DNA from: Phoronis australis
Taxonomy: Eukaryota; Phoronida; Phoronidae
Direction of reading: 5' to 3'
NCBI GenBank assembly: GCA_002633005.1
Contig: NMRA01000242.1
Span: 534,868-598,867 of the forward strand
Length of the DNA stretch: 64,000 bases
Shown: piece after piece, positions 44,512 through 56,493 of the stretch
Numbering within the stretch: the first letter of the stretch is position 1
Layout of the letters: each line of letters starts with the position of its first letter
Program-made: the position numbers and the translations under genes
Notes under the pieces: generated by a model
The model's input: the letters and a program-made list of their open reading frames with translations, nothing else
The model's database searches: none
Told to the model about the DNA's origin: nothing

Positions 44512-45876
44512 CAGTACAGCCACTGAATTATTAGACTCTCTCCCGTGTCTCTCCGGTCTAGCCACCCGTGACCGTAACCGGAGACAGACCGGAGAGTGAG
44601 ACGTGAATCAACCGTGACAGCGGGCGTGTGCCTAAGCGCGACTGAACCCGGAGCTTACCGTTAGTTAGGCGTGAACTAAGCGCGAGCCAGCCGTGAGCCA
44701 GGCGTGAGTTTACCTGCATCGCAGATGAAAAAGTAATTTGTTAAAATTATACCAGTAACTAGCAGTGATGTGTGTATTCTCATAGACTTTTGTTTATGTG
44801 AGGTTTATTTTTTTTGAAATCGTCACGTTCAGCAAAAGACCAAAATTTCCTTCTCAAATCTTAAGTCACTTCAGGAAAAAGACTGTGGACTCTACTTTTC
44901 AGTTGTATATAATTATTTGTTTTTATATAAACTAATAAAGAATCTTAACGCGCGTCTACATGGCGGAAATATTCAATTGCCTTCACGATATGAAGGAGCA
45001 TAGCATGTCAATTCTGAGCACATTGATCCCAAGTTCCGGCTTCATGCGGAGAAAACTGATCGTGCCCATGCATTTGACGAGTCAAACAGATCACTGCTAT
45101 TATATTTTAGTGAAGAAGTACCCCGGGGATACTGTGAACTCAGTCAAAACGCATGTACTACGGGGAGGGGGCTACAAATAATTAAACTGCGCTACGGACT
45201 GAGAACTTTTTAGTCAAAACATTTGCTTGCAGTAGGGGATGGGTATGTCAGAATGGCGGCCTATTGAAATTTTCTGTATGTCAGTGCGGTGCAAAAATTT
45301 ACGGAGTGACACAATACTTCACAAGATGCGTAGGCAATTTTTAGGGCAAATTAACTATATCCAGCTGTGACTAGTTTCAAGGAGTCCACAGCCACGTAAA
45401 GACGACTCTGGACACAGGATCGCGTATATTCGTATTTACTAACCGTGGTTACTGTACATGTATGTCGTTGATGGGACTGGCTCTTAAGTTGTAAATAGAA
45501 AATGTACATTTAACCGTAACACAACATGAGCTGAAGGAAGACGTTTGTATGAACAACACGTGGAATTACAAAGTTAGTCGGAACCCAAGCGTGATAGATG
45601 ACTGCTTGCAAAGTGTCCGAAAAGACAGGCAATCAAGACGTTACATGTATTTTATTGATTAGCCCGGTGCCCTACCATGGTTACCACAGGTACTGAAGGC
45701 GTGAATAAAGCCTTAGGAAAGCGTGAACTAAACCGGAGGTAAGCGTGAGGACTACCCGGAGAGTAGGCGTGAGGCGACCGTGACTGATTTCAGTCACGCC
45801 TGCGTTCCGGTTGTGCTCCGGTCTGGCCAGGCGTGAGGTAGCCCGGACGAAGTCTAAAAATTCAGTGGCTGCACTG
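44512..45876. mobile_element. TA-flanked element with phased subterminal motif arrays
   Basis: Inverted ends CAGTACAGCCACTGAATTAT and CAGTGCAGCCACTGAATTTT, each flanked by TA (44510-44511, 45877-45878), as in Tc1/mariner-like elements. Just inside both ends are clusters of GCGTGA/CCGTGA and CCGGA(G) motifs spaced about 11 bases apart. On the left, GCGTGA, GCGCGA, CCGTGA and GCGTGA start at 44669, 44680, 44691 and 44702. On the right, GCGTGA starts at 45699, 45721 and 45743 with CCGGA between them. No transposase frame, so non-autonomous. Confidence 0.75.
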
Positions 45877-45878
45877 TA

Positions 45879-46877
45879 GTTTATACAAGCAAATAAAAAT
45901 CGTTTCATAGTACAATGTAAATTCAGTAGAGTGAAAAAGGAACTATATTTTATTCTGAATACATTATGCATAGTTTTCAATTAGTTTTTGATTAATTTCA
46001 CAATTAATTTAACATCAAAAAGTAAACTTATATTCTCTAACGAAGCTAAAAAATCGCCCGCTTGGAACGCTGCTTCTCGTGACGTAGTTGTTGGGGGTAA
46101 AGCCAGTGTAATATTTTTGCGTGCAGGCAAGTGTCGTTCTTCATATTGTCGGAATACGAAATTTTAGAGTGAAATGTTGGGTCACCAGGGAAACCTGCTT
46201 GAAACGAGGCAACACAAAGTGATACCCAGTCGTCGCCATCGTCAGACGATAATAGTTAACTTACACATGTATGCTCGTCACCTCTTCGTAAAACTTACAT
46301 CAACATGTAGAGCTAACGGGCCGGCAGAGGTGCATGCAAAATCTGATATTCAACCGACACTCAGTTGTTTAAGTGGAATACAAACAAATAAACGTCACTG
46401 TCTAGCATAATATGCCGCCTTTTGTAACAAAGAAAGTGTGTCGCCCGTTTCAAAACAGAACGCTCGTGACACGCGCAAGCACCATTTCCTAAATTTTGCG
46501 ACGTCTTTAGCGAGATGATGACAGCTTCGCAGCAGCAATGTTTGTTCTAAAGTTCGGTTTGATGGTAAAACTTGTAACGGATTGAAACCAAGTTCCGATA
46601 ATTTGTTGTGACATGTATGCAGTCTTGTGCCGGCAGCGCAGAACAGTTGATAAAAGAATCGGGGGCAAGAAACCGGTAACGGTCAAGTGACGTAATCGCC
46701 ACGTGCCGACTCAAGAGAACATATCACAATTTTAGCAGCAGCCGATTAACGACAGCTAACTTTTCCAACACCGGTAAATAGGTTAGCTTACTCAAGGAAG
46801 AGAGTAGTTTTAATGACGCTAATTTTGAATCAGATTTCACGTGTACATTTTTACCCGTATCGGCGCAAGCCTGTTAG
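45879..46877. other. No gene recognised
   Basis: Short chance frames only. Confidence 0.35.
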
Positions 46878-48653
46878 CGAGGACAACATACGTCACCAAA
46901 TCGTTTCGCGTATCTGTCACCGTGTAAAATTTGCACATTACAATCGGCAAAAAATCACTCAAAAATGCAATAAATGTGAATAAAAATTACTTCAAAGTAT
47001 GAAATAAGACGTTATTTTACTGAAATGTTAGTCTTTTTTCGTCGCAAAATCCGTTTAATAATACTTTGCACGAGTTTTTTGCAGCGACGTGACCGACATT
47101 TCAAAGCAAAATGGTCGCCGGTAAAAACAACTGGTATTTGGTTTTCAACTCAGGAGAAGACTAAACTCTAGAATTTTGGCGTGAAACTGTGCGAAGTTGT
47201 AGAAGAAACCCTTGCGCACGTTATTACGTAAGTATTTTTCACTTTCGTGTACTTAAAAGTTGAAAAAGTTGCCAGTTCTCGCGACCTTCAAATTTGACCT
47301 GAATTAATTGGTACATTTCCTAATTTGCGCACATAATGAACCATATTGCGCACTAAAGGGTTTATCAATGAACTATTTCAAACACTTGTTGCAAACGGGC
47401 CCTTCGTCGATTTCTGACAATCGGGCGTATTTCTGACTCACTTCGTAATTCCGGGTACTGCCGCTAGGGGTGCTCCTTCGAATGGCGGCGAATTTTTGGT
47501 TCCCAAACTAAAGCATTTCAACTTTTCCTGTTGAAAAATTAATGTAAAAGAGACCAAAAAAGTAATTTCTCGTTGTGAGAACAATGATTCTCTCATTTAA
47601 GGTTCTTTTTTCCTATTTTTGCCTCACAGTTTTGTAGGTCAGGCCACTAAGACCTGACTTGTTGCCAGACCGTACCACCCATACTGGCCAAGACAGTTTA
47701 GCCAGCATATGTCAAGACAGAAAATGAAAACATTTTAATTTTAGAGTAAACAAATATTACAACTGTGTATTTCTACTCCAGTGCTGTGTTTTCAACCAAA
47801 ACTTTATGTTTACTACCATGAAAAACTAAACATGCTATCAATATTTTTTTTACTATGAATATAGTTTTTACAAAACAATTCAGAGGTTCATCAATATTTT
47901 TTTACCATGAATATGGTTTAACAAAACAATTCAGAGGTTCATCTAGATTGTTATATATCTCAGCCTGGCCTATATCTTTCAGGTAACCTTTGTTGGAAAT
48001 TGCTGTGGACTAAACCAGTTGTTATTTTCTCCATCATGTTTTCTTATAATTTCATTCCTATTTGTCAGTTTACTATAATACATATCATCATGTCTCGAAT
48101 TTCTGTCTCATCAGACTAGCTCTTGGTCCAGATCCTTCTTCTTTCCTGCTTCTACCGATTCTACTTGCAGGCAGCAAGTGAGTTTGGCTCAATACCCACT
48201 ACGATGAAGATGAGGCTGTGCGCACCTCTCGGGTGATGGACGATTTTGGTCAAGAGTACCTCGAAGTGCTGGAGTGCTCCATATTGTGTATTGGTATTCC
48301 ACTGACTTAACAACCCCCTTCCTTGAGGATGCCACAACTTTGTGAAGTACTCCAAAATTCGAAAATTTAGTCTTCTCCTGAGTTGAAAACCAAATACCAG
48401 TTGTTTTTACCGGCGACCATTTTGCTTTGAAATGTCGGTCACGTCGCTGCAAAAAACTCGTGCAAAGTATTATTAAACGGATTTTGCGACCAAAAAAGAC
48501 TAACATTTAAGTAAAGTAACGTCCTATTTCATAATTTGAAGTAATTTTTATTTACATTTATTGCATTTTTGAGTGATTTTTTGCCGATTGTAATTTGCGA
48601 ATTTTACACGGTGACAGATACGCGAAGCGATTTGGTGACGTATGTTGTCCTCG
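46878..48653. mobile_element. DNA element with about 300-base terminal inverted repeats
   Basis: 46878-47179 and 48352-48653 are inverted copies, strongly similar throughout (CGAGGACAACATACGTCACC at the tips; TGGTCGCCGGTAAAAACAAC inside). The 1.2-kb interior holds no recognisable transposase. TTA occurs next to both tips (left with one extra G), which would fit a 3-base Harbinger-type duplication but is not conclusive. The right tip lies within a few bases of dispersed repeat R8/48. Confidence 0.8.
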
Positions 48654-48659
48654 TTACTT

Positions 48660-48897
48660 TGAGGAGGTCCCATTCAACGTATACTGTCCTGTAATGATGT
48701 GACCACTCCCAGTGTCCTGCAATTTGAGAACCACGTTTCTTCACTGAATAACAGGCATCAAATTTGTTGCGTCCCATTCCCAACCATGGTTTTGTATGAT
48801 CTCACTTTTCTCGCAACAAGCTTCAGCCTACCAGCACTTCCCAAGTTCATCGCTGATCCAGTGGTTTGTGTTCAAGTGGACTAGCTAGCTGACTAGC
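48660..48897 (-). repeat. Dispersed repeat R8/48, copy 2
   Basis: Diverged copy of 8555-8815 in the same orientation. Shared blocks include CTGTCCTG, TTTGAGAACCA and GGCATCAAATTTG. Frame broken. Confidence 0.6.
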
Positions 48898-49041
48898 CAG
48901 TGGTGGATTTAGAGGGGGGCTATGGCCTAACTAAAATTCTCCCAGCTCCCATTTGGCAATTCGGGGTGCAAATGTTTGGCGAACTAAATCCTGGCTAATA
49001 CTCTGCCCTGTTCCCCCAAACTCAAAATCCTGGATCTGCTT
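48898..49041. repeat. Short hAT-like element
   Basis: Starts AGTGGTGGATTTAGAGGGGG and ends CTCAAAATCCTGGATCTGCT, resembling the two ends of family H with the middle lost. Confidence 0.5.
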
Positions 49042-50762
49042 TGTGGAAGTGCTGATGGAAGAGAACGGAGTAACAAAGCTTGTCTATGATACAGCTTGAA
49101 GTGGCCTTAATATTTCACTGAACCTGGAACAATTATTGAAATATGAATAATAAGTACTCCAGATTGGATCAAAAATGTTATCCGTTTTTCAAAAATATAT
49201 GGTGACTGCTCTACAGTTTCACATAAAATTAAATAATTACTATTTTCAGAAACCAAGGGTGTATATAATAAGTATTGCATAAAACTCTGTCTTTATTTTT
49301 TTATTCCTAGCCATAACAATTCTTTAAACGCATCACTTGTCTGCAAAATATACATTTTTTTTGAGAAAACTTCAAACCTTTGTTACCCATTTTCAAGCCT
49401 TTTTAATTTTGATACTTTTTTCAGCAATTTTTAACTCAGATTACAGGTTCATGGGTCTGTCAAGCATACTTCTAGTCTAAGGTTGAGGGAACCGTTTCTC
49501 AGACTTTTAATTTTTCTTCTAATAGAAGATATGAAGACTTAGGTCATTTAAAAATGATGTATAATCTTTCCGTTGTTTAAGAGTAATTACAAATTGTAAG
49601 GCACCATCAAAAATGCAATTTTCACAAAAATGGCAGTCATTTGAATTTATAACGACTTGCAACATTTCAAGGCATGAGTTAAGACTATTCAGTCACTGTG
49701 AATTCAGAAAATGTAATATATTTTCATGGGTTTACAATTGATACAAGTAGCAAAACAGTTTCACGAAATCAACTTGAAGGGACTTCATGAAGGTTAAGAA
49801 TTACCTCACCAAGCTCTTTTCCCCAAACATGTATTACCTGTTATTTCCACACATTCAGCTGTACCAAATATTACAACCCTAACCCCCCATGCCAATCCCC
49901 CGCTAAGGACCTGAATAAGTAAATTAAGAAAATGACTTACATACCTTTCTTTAAAAATAGATGTTCCTTTTCAAAGGCTTTGTTCGTTGTCTCCAATATT
50001 GAAAGTAGGCTTTGACAACAGATCTGCACTGGATGGGAAGATCTTGTTGGTTAACTTCATGCAGTCAAATGCTAAAAACCAATTTTTTACCATTCAGGGA
50101 CGGTGCAGAAGCGATGCATATCTCCTCTGCACGGTACAAGCCCTCAAACCTAAAAACCAAAGGTTACGTGAAAACTAACGTGATAGATTTCCATTTCAAC
50201 GTGTAATAGATTTCCAGAAGACATATGATAGGGAGTAAACAAACAGTCTAATGCAATGGATATTTGTCACTCATGTACCCTTTGCCATTGGGCTTGGGTT
50301 GTAATCTTAACTCATTAACCTGTATCGAGTTGACAGCATAAACATTCAGCATTGATTGATGTAACTGTTACTGATAAACTGTTAGAAATCATTCCAAACA
50401 ATAATAATGCTTTGATGTACGAAAAGATCCCGATTGCTACGTCAAATATCGTATCACATATCACAACCAACAAAGATTAACCAGACTGGCGATTGACTGC
50501 CGCGAAGTCGACATCAGCGAGTACCTCAGTTAACAGGCATCGGCAGAATAATCATGGAATAATCGTTAAAATAAGCACAAATCTTACCTTTGTATGAGGT
50601 CGTGCTTACTTCCTCTCATAGAAGCACCCTTTTCACGCAATCTCATATTCAGTTGGCACGGCTGCAAGCCATTTCACCATGTATTTAAAGGGCTCGCGAA
50701 ATTGAGGCTGATAATCTATCACCACTAGTACACGCGCGCCCTGTAGATTTTCCGAATAGCCC
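49042..50762. other. Intron or intergenic, no feature recognised
   Basis: AT-rich; nothing identifiable. Confidence 0.4.
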
Positions 50763-50860
50763 CATTAAGTGTCAGAATATGTTTCATTGGTTTTTATGCA
50801 CATTCACGATATTGTTAAAACGTCTGAAAACGGATCATATGACTTTAATTTTTCAAGTTT
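50763..50860. repeat. Short dispersed repeat, partner at 9385-9475
   Basis: Shares AGAATATGTTTCA and ACGGATCATATGA blocks with 9385-9475 in the same order and spacing. Confidence 0.5.
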
Positions 50861-51502
50861 CAAAGTAGCAGATAAAGATAAGATAAAGGCAAGGTAAGGA
50901 CACTTTTATTATTTGTCAAACTGCAGAATGGAACTGTAATTAAAACGAATTCAACTATAGATAGAAAATCGAACGTCGGCTAGTCCCTATTGGCTCAGTC
51001 GGATGGCGGAGAGTGAAAATATGATAGTGATGAAATTGCAGTAAAGTGATATTTGTATCCAAATTATCGTGGGAATTTATTTAGCTATTTTATTTTGATT
51101 TGTTATACATATTTTTGTCTGTATCTAAATCGGTAAACGAGTAATGTTATCTTCCCAATGACGAGTTCGCTAATCGAATGAACTAGATTTCATTTGTGAC
51201 TTGCGTCGATCAAAAAATTTATCGGATCACTCTTGCTTAATATTGATGGTTACTTTGAAGTATGATATCAATATATATATGTTAGGGTAATTTCGGTTAT
51301 TTTTAGAGTTTATTCCGTAAGTAAACGTATATTTTCGGTTTGTTTCCTGTTAATTGGCTGTTTACCGAGATTAGTGGGAATTCCGAGACACACATCCAGT
51401 GCAGAGAAAGTAGTCCGTTGCACGAGACTTTATATGTCAATAGACAAGTTATTTCACGTCTTGCACGTGCGTTTGTTGTACATCGTTTATTAACATGTAT
51501 AT
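50861..51502. other. No gene recognised
   Basis: AT-rich; no repeat or coding signal. Confidence 0.4.
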
Positions 51503-52627
51503 ATAGATTATCTCACATACACGGGAATACTACTGCCATATCCTATCTCGAATACATTTCGTCTGGGAATGTCCCAACGAGACCGAAGTTCGAGTTGGGA
51601 CATTCCCAGATGAAATGAATTCGAGATAGGATATCGCAGAAGTATTTCTATGTATGTGAGATAACCTATTTATATCATATATAATATATTGGACTTATTT
51701 GCATCACTGCCGCAAAATCATGTTGCCACGTGCTCCGGCTTGTTGTTATATGACGTTATGGGTATGCCAAGTACGGTACCCAAGCCGGTTAAGAGACAAG
51801 ACTGTGAAAGGGTTGAATATCAAGTTAAGATTTATTTCTTTATAAATTGATTAGATTTTTCAGTTTGTGAAATTTACATGTTAAAGCACTGAACCATTCA
51901 AAAATATCAAAAATTTGTCGGAAACTTAGAAGCAATCAGTCCGGAATTATAAAAGTTGAAACAATCCCTGAACAGTTGTGCAGCAGTGTGTCGTTTTAGC
52001 TTCGACGAATTTCTTACTTTCTTGGTCTATTTTCGTGTCTTAGCTTCTGGACTGTAAATGATAATAGAAACATTGCCGTGTTGATCACAACATTGGGAAA
52101 TAACGGTGGAAACTGTGCCGACTTGTAGAACTTGATGCCAGGACTGTATCGCAAAAAACCCAGATTTTAGGCTACGACCGGCAGTGACGGAGAGTTGAAC
52201 ACTACGCGCAGACGATATTAGGTGGCAGTTTCCTGTAAAAACTTCAGCTCTAAGTGTACATATACTGTAGGCATCCATAACGAAACGTTTTCGTCGGATT
52301 TGACTTAGTTTTTTTGGCTGATTCTGTTGGCCGGGGACGCTATTTAGCTTGGCTATTGATGATGAAGCTGACTGAAACTTCAGCGGGGCCCAAAAATATC
52401 CGCCCGATTCAGTACCATGCGTCGGAATTTTCATCGGTAAATCTTGTCTGGTTTTAGAGAAGTAAAACTGCTTTTTCTGGAACGACGCCTTGTATTAATG
52501 ATGTAGGTAACCCAAATGAACTAGCTCAATCAAGTTTGGCGTTGCACTTGGGAATTTACTCCAGGAGACTGCTCACCAACCGTGAAATACGGCTTCTACA
52601 GTTGTATACGGCTTCTAAAGTTGTATA
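51503..52627 (+). mobile_element. Foldback-ended repeat, family F, copy 1
   Basis: 51503-51669 is a near-palindrome: the left arm from ATAGATTATCTCACATAC, the right arm back to GTATGTGAGATAACCTAT, with GAATGTCCCAAC/GTTGGGACATTC near the centre. It is followed by about 950 bases shared with 57470-58320 (for example ACGGTACCCAAGCCGGTTAA, AAACGAAACGTTTTCG). It runs into the assembly gap, so the right end is unknown. Confidence 0.75.
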
Positions 52628-52698
52628 NNNNNNNNNNNNNNNNNNNNNNNNNNNNNNNNNNNNNNNNNNNNNNNNNNNNNNNNNNNNNNNNNNNNNNN
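52628..52698. other. Assembly gap (71 N)
   Basis: A run of N. True length unknown. It falls at the junction of two repeats, a usual cause of gaps. Confidence 0.99.
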
Positions 52699-53116
52699 CT
52701 GGCTGCCGCAAAAAAATAAAACAGTAAGAGCTTTGGGAAATGTTGAGTTTATTAATAAACCCCGGTAATTAAAATTATACGGATGAAAAAAGATTTAAAT
52801 GTGTGCAGTTTTGGTGTTGTCCAATTTCGGAAAACGGCGCATTCGTAACGGAACTATGGCTAAGTATATAGGCTCTCCCGCGATATCCCAGGCGACCGGC
52901 AGTGGCGCTGCGCACTACGACTCCGTTTCCGTCGTCTGCTCAAGGAAAATGCTTGATTTTAGAGGTAAAAACAGAAAAATTTCCTGGGCGGGAGGGGGGC
53001 TCCCGATCTCCCCCCATTCGGTGCTATGCTCATCTACAATCATGGTTCGGTTTGCGCAAATACTTACAGCCGGACGAAATGTTGGGCACCCCTTGTGATA
53101 TCCTAGATCCGCCACT
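52699..53116 (-). mobile_element. hAT-like element, family G, short copy
   Basis: On the minus strand it starts CAGTGGCGGATCTAGGATAT and matches 56494-57463 at both sides of a block of about 500 bases missing here. The other end is inside or beside the gap (CTGGCTGCCGC). Confidence 0.75.
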
Positions 53117-53787
53117 GATAAAATATGTAGAATAAAATATTCTCTCATGGGTATGATGAACAACAAAAAGCGTCACCTGAGATGTGGCTATCCGCTCTTG
53201 GGATTCGTCGCCAATGTTGTTAGTGGATCTTCTGTTCAAACCGTACGTCCAACATTTAGGGGAAGTTTCATCATCTTAGCAGTGGGCGTAGATGCGATGT
53301 AGTAGTGCAAATAGGACAGGTTCAAAAGGGCCATGGAGGATTTAGTATAAAGAAAATACTAAATGTGGGTGATCTAAGAAATAAACACAAGCTTCAAAAT
53401 AGATATTTTTGGGCGTGAAAACATTGTTTCAACACATTGAAAGTGGTTATATCAAATAACTCGGGTAAAACGCAATAATTTTTGAAAATATTTTACTACT
53501 GATTTTAAATGTCTTAGTCCTACCCATGGGCCGAAATTGGTGGAAATTGGCTGACGCCCACGTTGCTGATTAGTGCTTTTAACAATTTAAAAAAATTGTT
53601 ATCTGTATTGCAGAAAATAGATTCGTAGCACCAGCAAAGCATCATTTTGAAATAATTTTGTATTGGTGACCCGAAGTCACTAATCAATGAGCGCATTCCT
53701 ATATAACCGATGTATTAGTTTGTACTGTTGAGACTAAGATACTCCTACATAAACATATTCTTGTCTAAGCAATTAATTTGTTTGCAG
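53117..53787 (+). other. Intron, no feature recognised
   Basis: No coding signal until the acceptor at 53787. Confidence 0.4.
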
Positions 53788-54120
53788 TCGGTCCCACCAC
53801 AGTTTCAGTGTCGAGCGTTGATGCAAGGTGGGGCGTGTTAAGAAACAACACACTGTTTGTTAAAAGTGGACTCACATATGTCCTTACGTGTGAAACGGAC
53901 GCCGTACTCCAAACCGCGACTGTCGTTTGGTCTCATGGAGTCATAGCAGGAACGCAGTCTAACATGACCAGCGTCAAAGAAGCCTTTGGTAAACGATTCA
54001 GTAAAAACTTGACGTTTACCGCGACGGAAGAGTACCACATGCTTCAGTTGACATGTAATGCCACTAATGACCTAGATCAATTGGTGAACGCGAGTACAGA
54101 GTACTGTTTGGTGCTCGTTT
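53788..54120 (+). CDS. Ig-like domain exon C
   Basis: 333 bases between TTTGCAG and GTAAGT, phase 1 both ends. It begins GPTTVSVSSVDARW, has YVLTCETDAVLQTATVVW (Cys and Trp) and MLQLTCNATNDL (second Cys), and ends TEYCLVLV. Five sequons (NNT, NMT, NLT, NAT, NAS). An extra Cys in the last strand (EYCLV) is unlike the other domains and could pair elsewhere. Exons C to F are tightly clustered. Confidence 0.93.
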
Positions 54121-54867
54121 GTAAGTCTCTTTTCTGATTTCTCGAACTAGCATTTCTTTCCTAAATGTCTCAAGCGATGAAGATGTATCACAGAACGCAA
54201 ACTGCTAAGTGGTTAAGTTGCCGGACTCAGATTTGGCAAATGAAGCGTGAGTTCTTATTCAGCCCAGTTATAAATACAGTGGCCGATTAACATCATGTTC
54301 AAAATTGAGCTACAGTTGGGCCCCTTGTTACAGTTCCGGCGGACAGGCCAAGTGGGCGTTTGGTCAATGTATGATTGGTCGCGGTCATCCTATTCAACTC
54401 TGATAAATGTGTCCCTTTTCTTTTCTTAATTCTAAGACATGGCACATCCGTTAAAACTGGCGAGCTACACTTGATGTAAACATTATTCAATGATATCCAA
54501 TTTTGAACAAGCTGAAAAGTGCTGCAAGGATGGACTGCACGATCGTTGCATGATATATTTCCCAAATTCTAACCGATTGTTTCTCTGACGAGCATCTCCC
54601 GGAAGTTGAAGTCTCTTTGGGCTCAATACTATAAGACCACCCCTCCGAACAGTTGGGGTACCATCGAAAATCTAAACATAGTTTCATACCGTGAATTCCT
54701 AATAGCATGTACATGCAATCAGACAATAAAACATACTGCATTATGATCAGATTTGTGGCACATTAACCTCGGTGAAAGTCAATATGGGGATTTGTAAATA
54801 ATGACTCAAACTTTGGCGTGTGTACAAATCTTTCCGAAGTACGCACACTTTTGCGTTTTTTAACTAG
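54121..54867 (+). other. Intron
   Basis: 747 bases from GTAAGT to AACTAG; no inner feature seen. Confidence 0.7.
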
Positions 54868-55206
54868 TTGGACCGACTGCAATCACAATTGTCGCTGAAA
54901 GCATACTGTCCGCAATATTTGACCACTCTGCCGAAGTACTAAGTGTTCAAGAAGGACAAACGTACGTGCTGGTTTGCCGAACGAACATGACGTCGCCAAG
55001 CGCAAGAGTGACATGGTCGTTTGAGGGGCTGGATGGAAAAGAGTCAGTTACAGTGAATACGTCCTCTGGTGTCGGTTATGTATACACTAGAAATTTCACT
55101 TTTACTGCAAAAGCATTTCACAATGGACGCTCAGTAATTTGCAGTGCTTTCAACGACATGGACCAAAGCTTGAATATTACACGGAAGTACAACGTCTACG
55201 TCGTTT
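54868..55206 (+). CDS. Ig-like domain exon D
   Basis: 339 bases, phase 1 to phase 1. GPTAITIVAESILS starts it. YVLVCRTNMTSPSARVTW gives Cys and Trp, RSVICSAFND the second Cys, and it ends RKYNVYVV. Sequons NMT, NTS, NFT and NIT. The intron to exon E is only 201 bases. Confidence 0.93.
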
Positions 55207-55407
55207 GTAAGTACCAGGAGATGAAATCTTGAATATGAGATTATTCAAATAGTTGGATATTTTGGGAAGTGATATATAATCAAAAAGATCATGAAAGTAA
55301 GAGGGGAGAGGGGTTTGGTTGATAACAATCTTTTCAATTGCGAAGGTGCATTCCTTTTGGAATAAATGCAGTGGTTGCGATTGCTTAAAGTTTTTTTTTT
55401 ACTCCAG

Positions 55408-55743
55408 TTGGTCCAACTAAAATAAACATTACGGACAAAAGTAGTGCGCCCGGTATCTCGTCAGACCGTGGTTACAAGATAAGGAATCATCTCCGGTACA
55501 CATTCAATTGTGAAACGGATTCGGCGAATCCAGGCGTTACCCTTAACTGGAATTTTTCAAGAATAGTCGGTAATCAGTCTGCATCAAGAAACAAGACAGG
55601 CGCTTATGAAGGCAGACGGTTTAACAGCAAATTTGCCTTCATCGCACAGCCTTCTTACAATAACCTTAAGATCGTCTGCACCGCAGTAAACAAGATTGCT
55701 CCTGAGAGAATAATCGCCGCGTCGCTTAACCTTACTGTTATAT
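55408..55743 (+). CDS. Ig-like domain exon E
   Basis: 336 bases after ACTCCAG, ending T|GTAAGT. It reads GPTKINITDKSSAPG, YTFNCETDSANPGVTLNW (Cys, Trp) and LKIVCTAVNK (second Cys), ending SLNLTVI. No stop in frame. Sequons NIT, NFS, NQS, NKT and NLT. It lacks an internal Met at the front, so a scan for Met-started frames misses it. Confidence 0.92.
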
Positions 55744-55855
55744 GTAAGTATTGAAATTGCATTCGTTTACCGACCTTACTGTTAATGCTATCTGAACAAC
55801 ATTGTATTCCCACAGTCACACCACCAATGTATTTCATTTACACCTACTTTTATAG

Positions 55856-56185
55856 TTGGACCAACAAATCTGACTATCCGAAACGTTAAGTCAAAGTCTG
55901 GTGACACTACAGCTATTAGCCCATTTAAGGCATTGGAGTCCAACGAATACACCTTGATATGTGAAACAAGTGAAACGAACCTAGCACCAACCATAACCTG
56001 GTCGTCAGCGATTGGAAAGGGGAAGCAGTCCGCAGCAGTGACAAATCTCGGTGACGAAAACAGATACGGGATGAATTACACATTCACAGCTGATCCCTTA
56101 CTTGACAACACGTCCTTGACTTGCAATGCAACAAATCCCGACAGTCTAAAATCTGTAGAAGCTGCTGTACTCTTAGATGTTCATT
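55856..56185 (+). CDS. Ig-like domain exon F
   Basis: 330 bases, only 112 bases after exon E. It reads GPTNLTIRNVKSKSG, YTLICETSETNLAPTITW and TSLTCNATNPDS, and ends VLLDVH before GTAAGT in phase 1. Sequons NLT, NYT, NTS and NAT. The close match to C, D and E in the 'Y-x-L-x-C-E-T' and 'C-x-A-x-N' positions suggests exon duplication. Confidence 0.93.
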
Positions 56186-56493
56186 GTAAGTTATATTTGA
56201 TGAAATAACACGATAATACTTTAATAAATTAATCCTGCCTAACATATTGGATACCGAGGGTTGAACTCGTGAATATGGATGACATATAGGTTATCCCACA
56301 TACATAGGAATAATGCTACCATATATTACCGAGAATTCGGTCTCGTTGGGACATTCAGGCGAAACGAATTCGAGATAGGATATCGCTGTAGTATTCCTAC
56401 GTATGTGGGATAACCTATTCATCCCAAGTATATTTGTATCATCGTGGTATTACCTTGTTGCCGTGTGCTGCAGCATGTCGTTATGTGATGTCA

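Noticed and set aside
45681-45980. 99-codon minus-strand frame
   Set aside because: Created by the phased GCGTGA/CCGGA array of the TA-flanked element.
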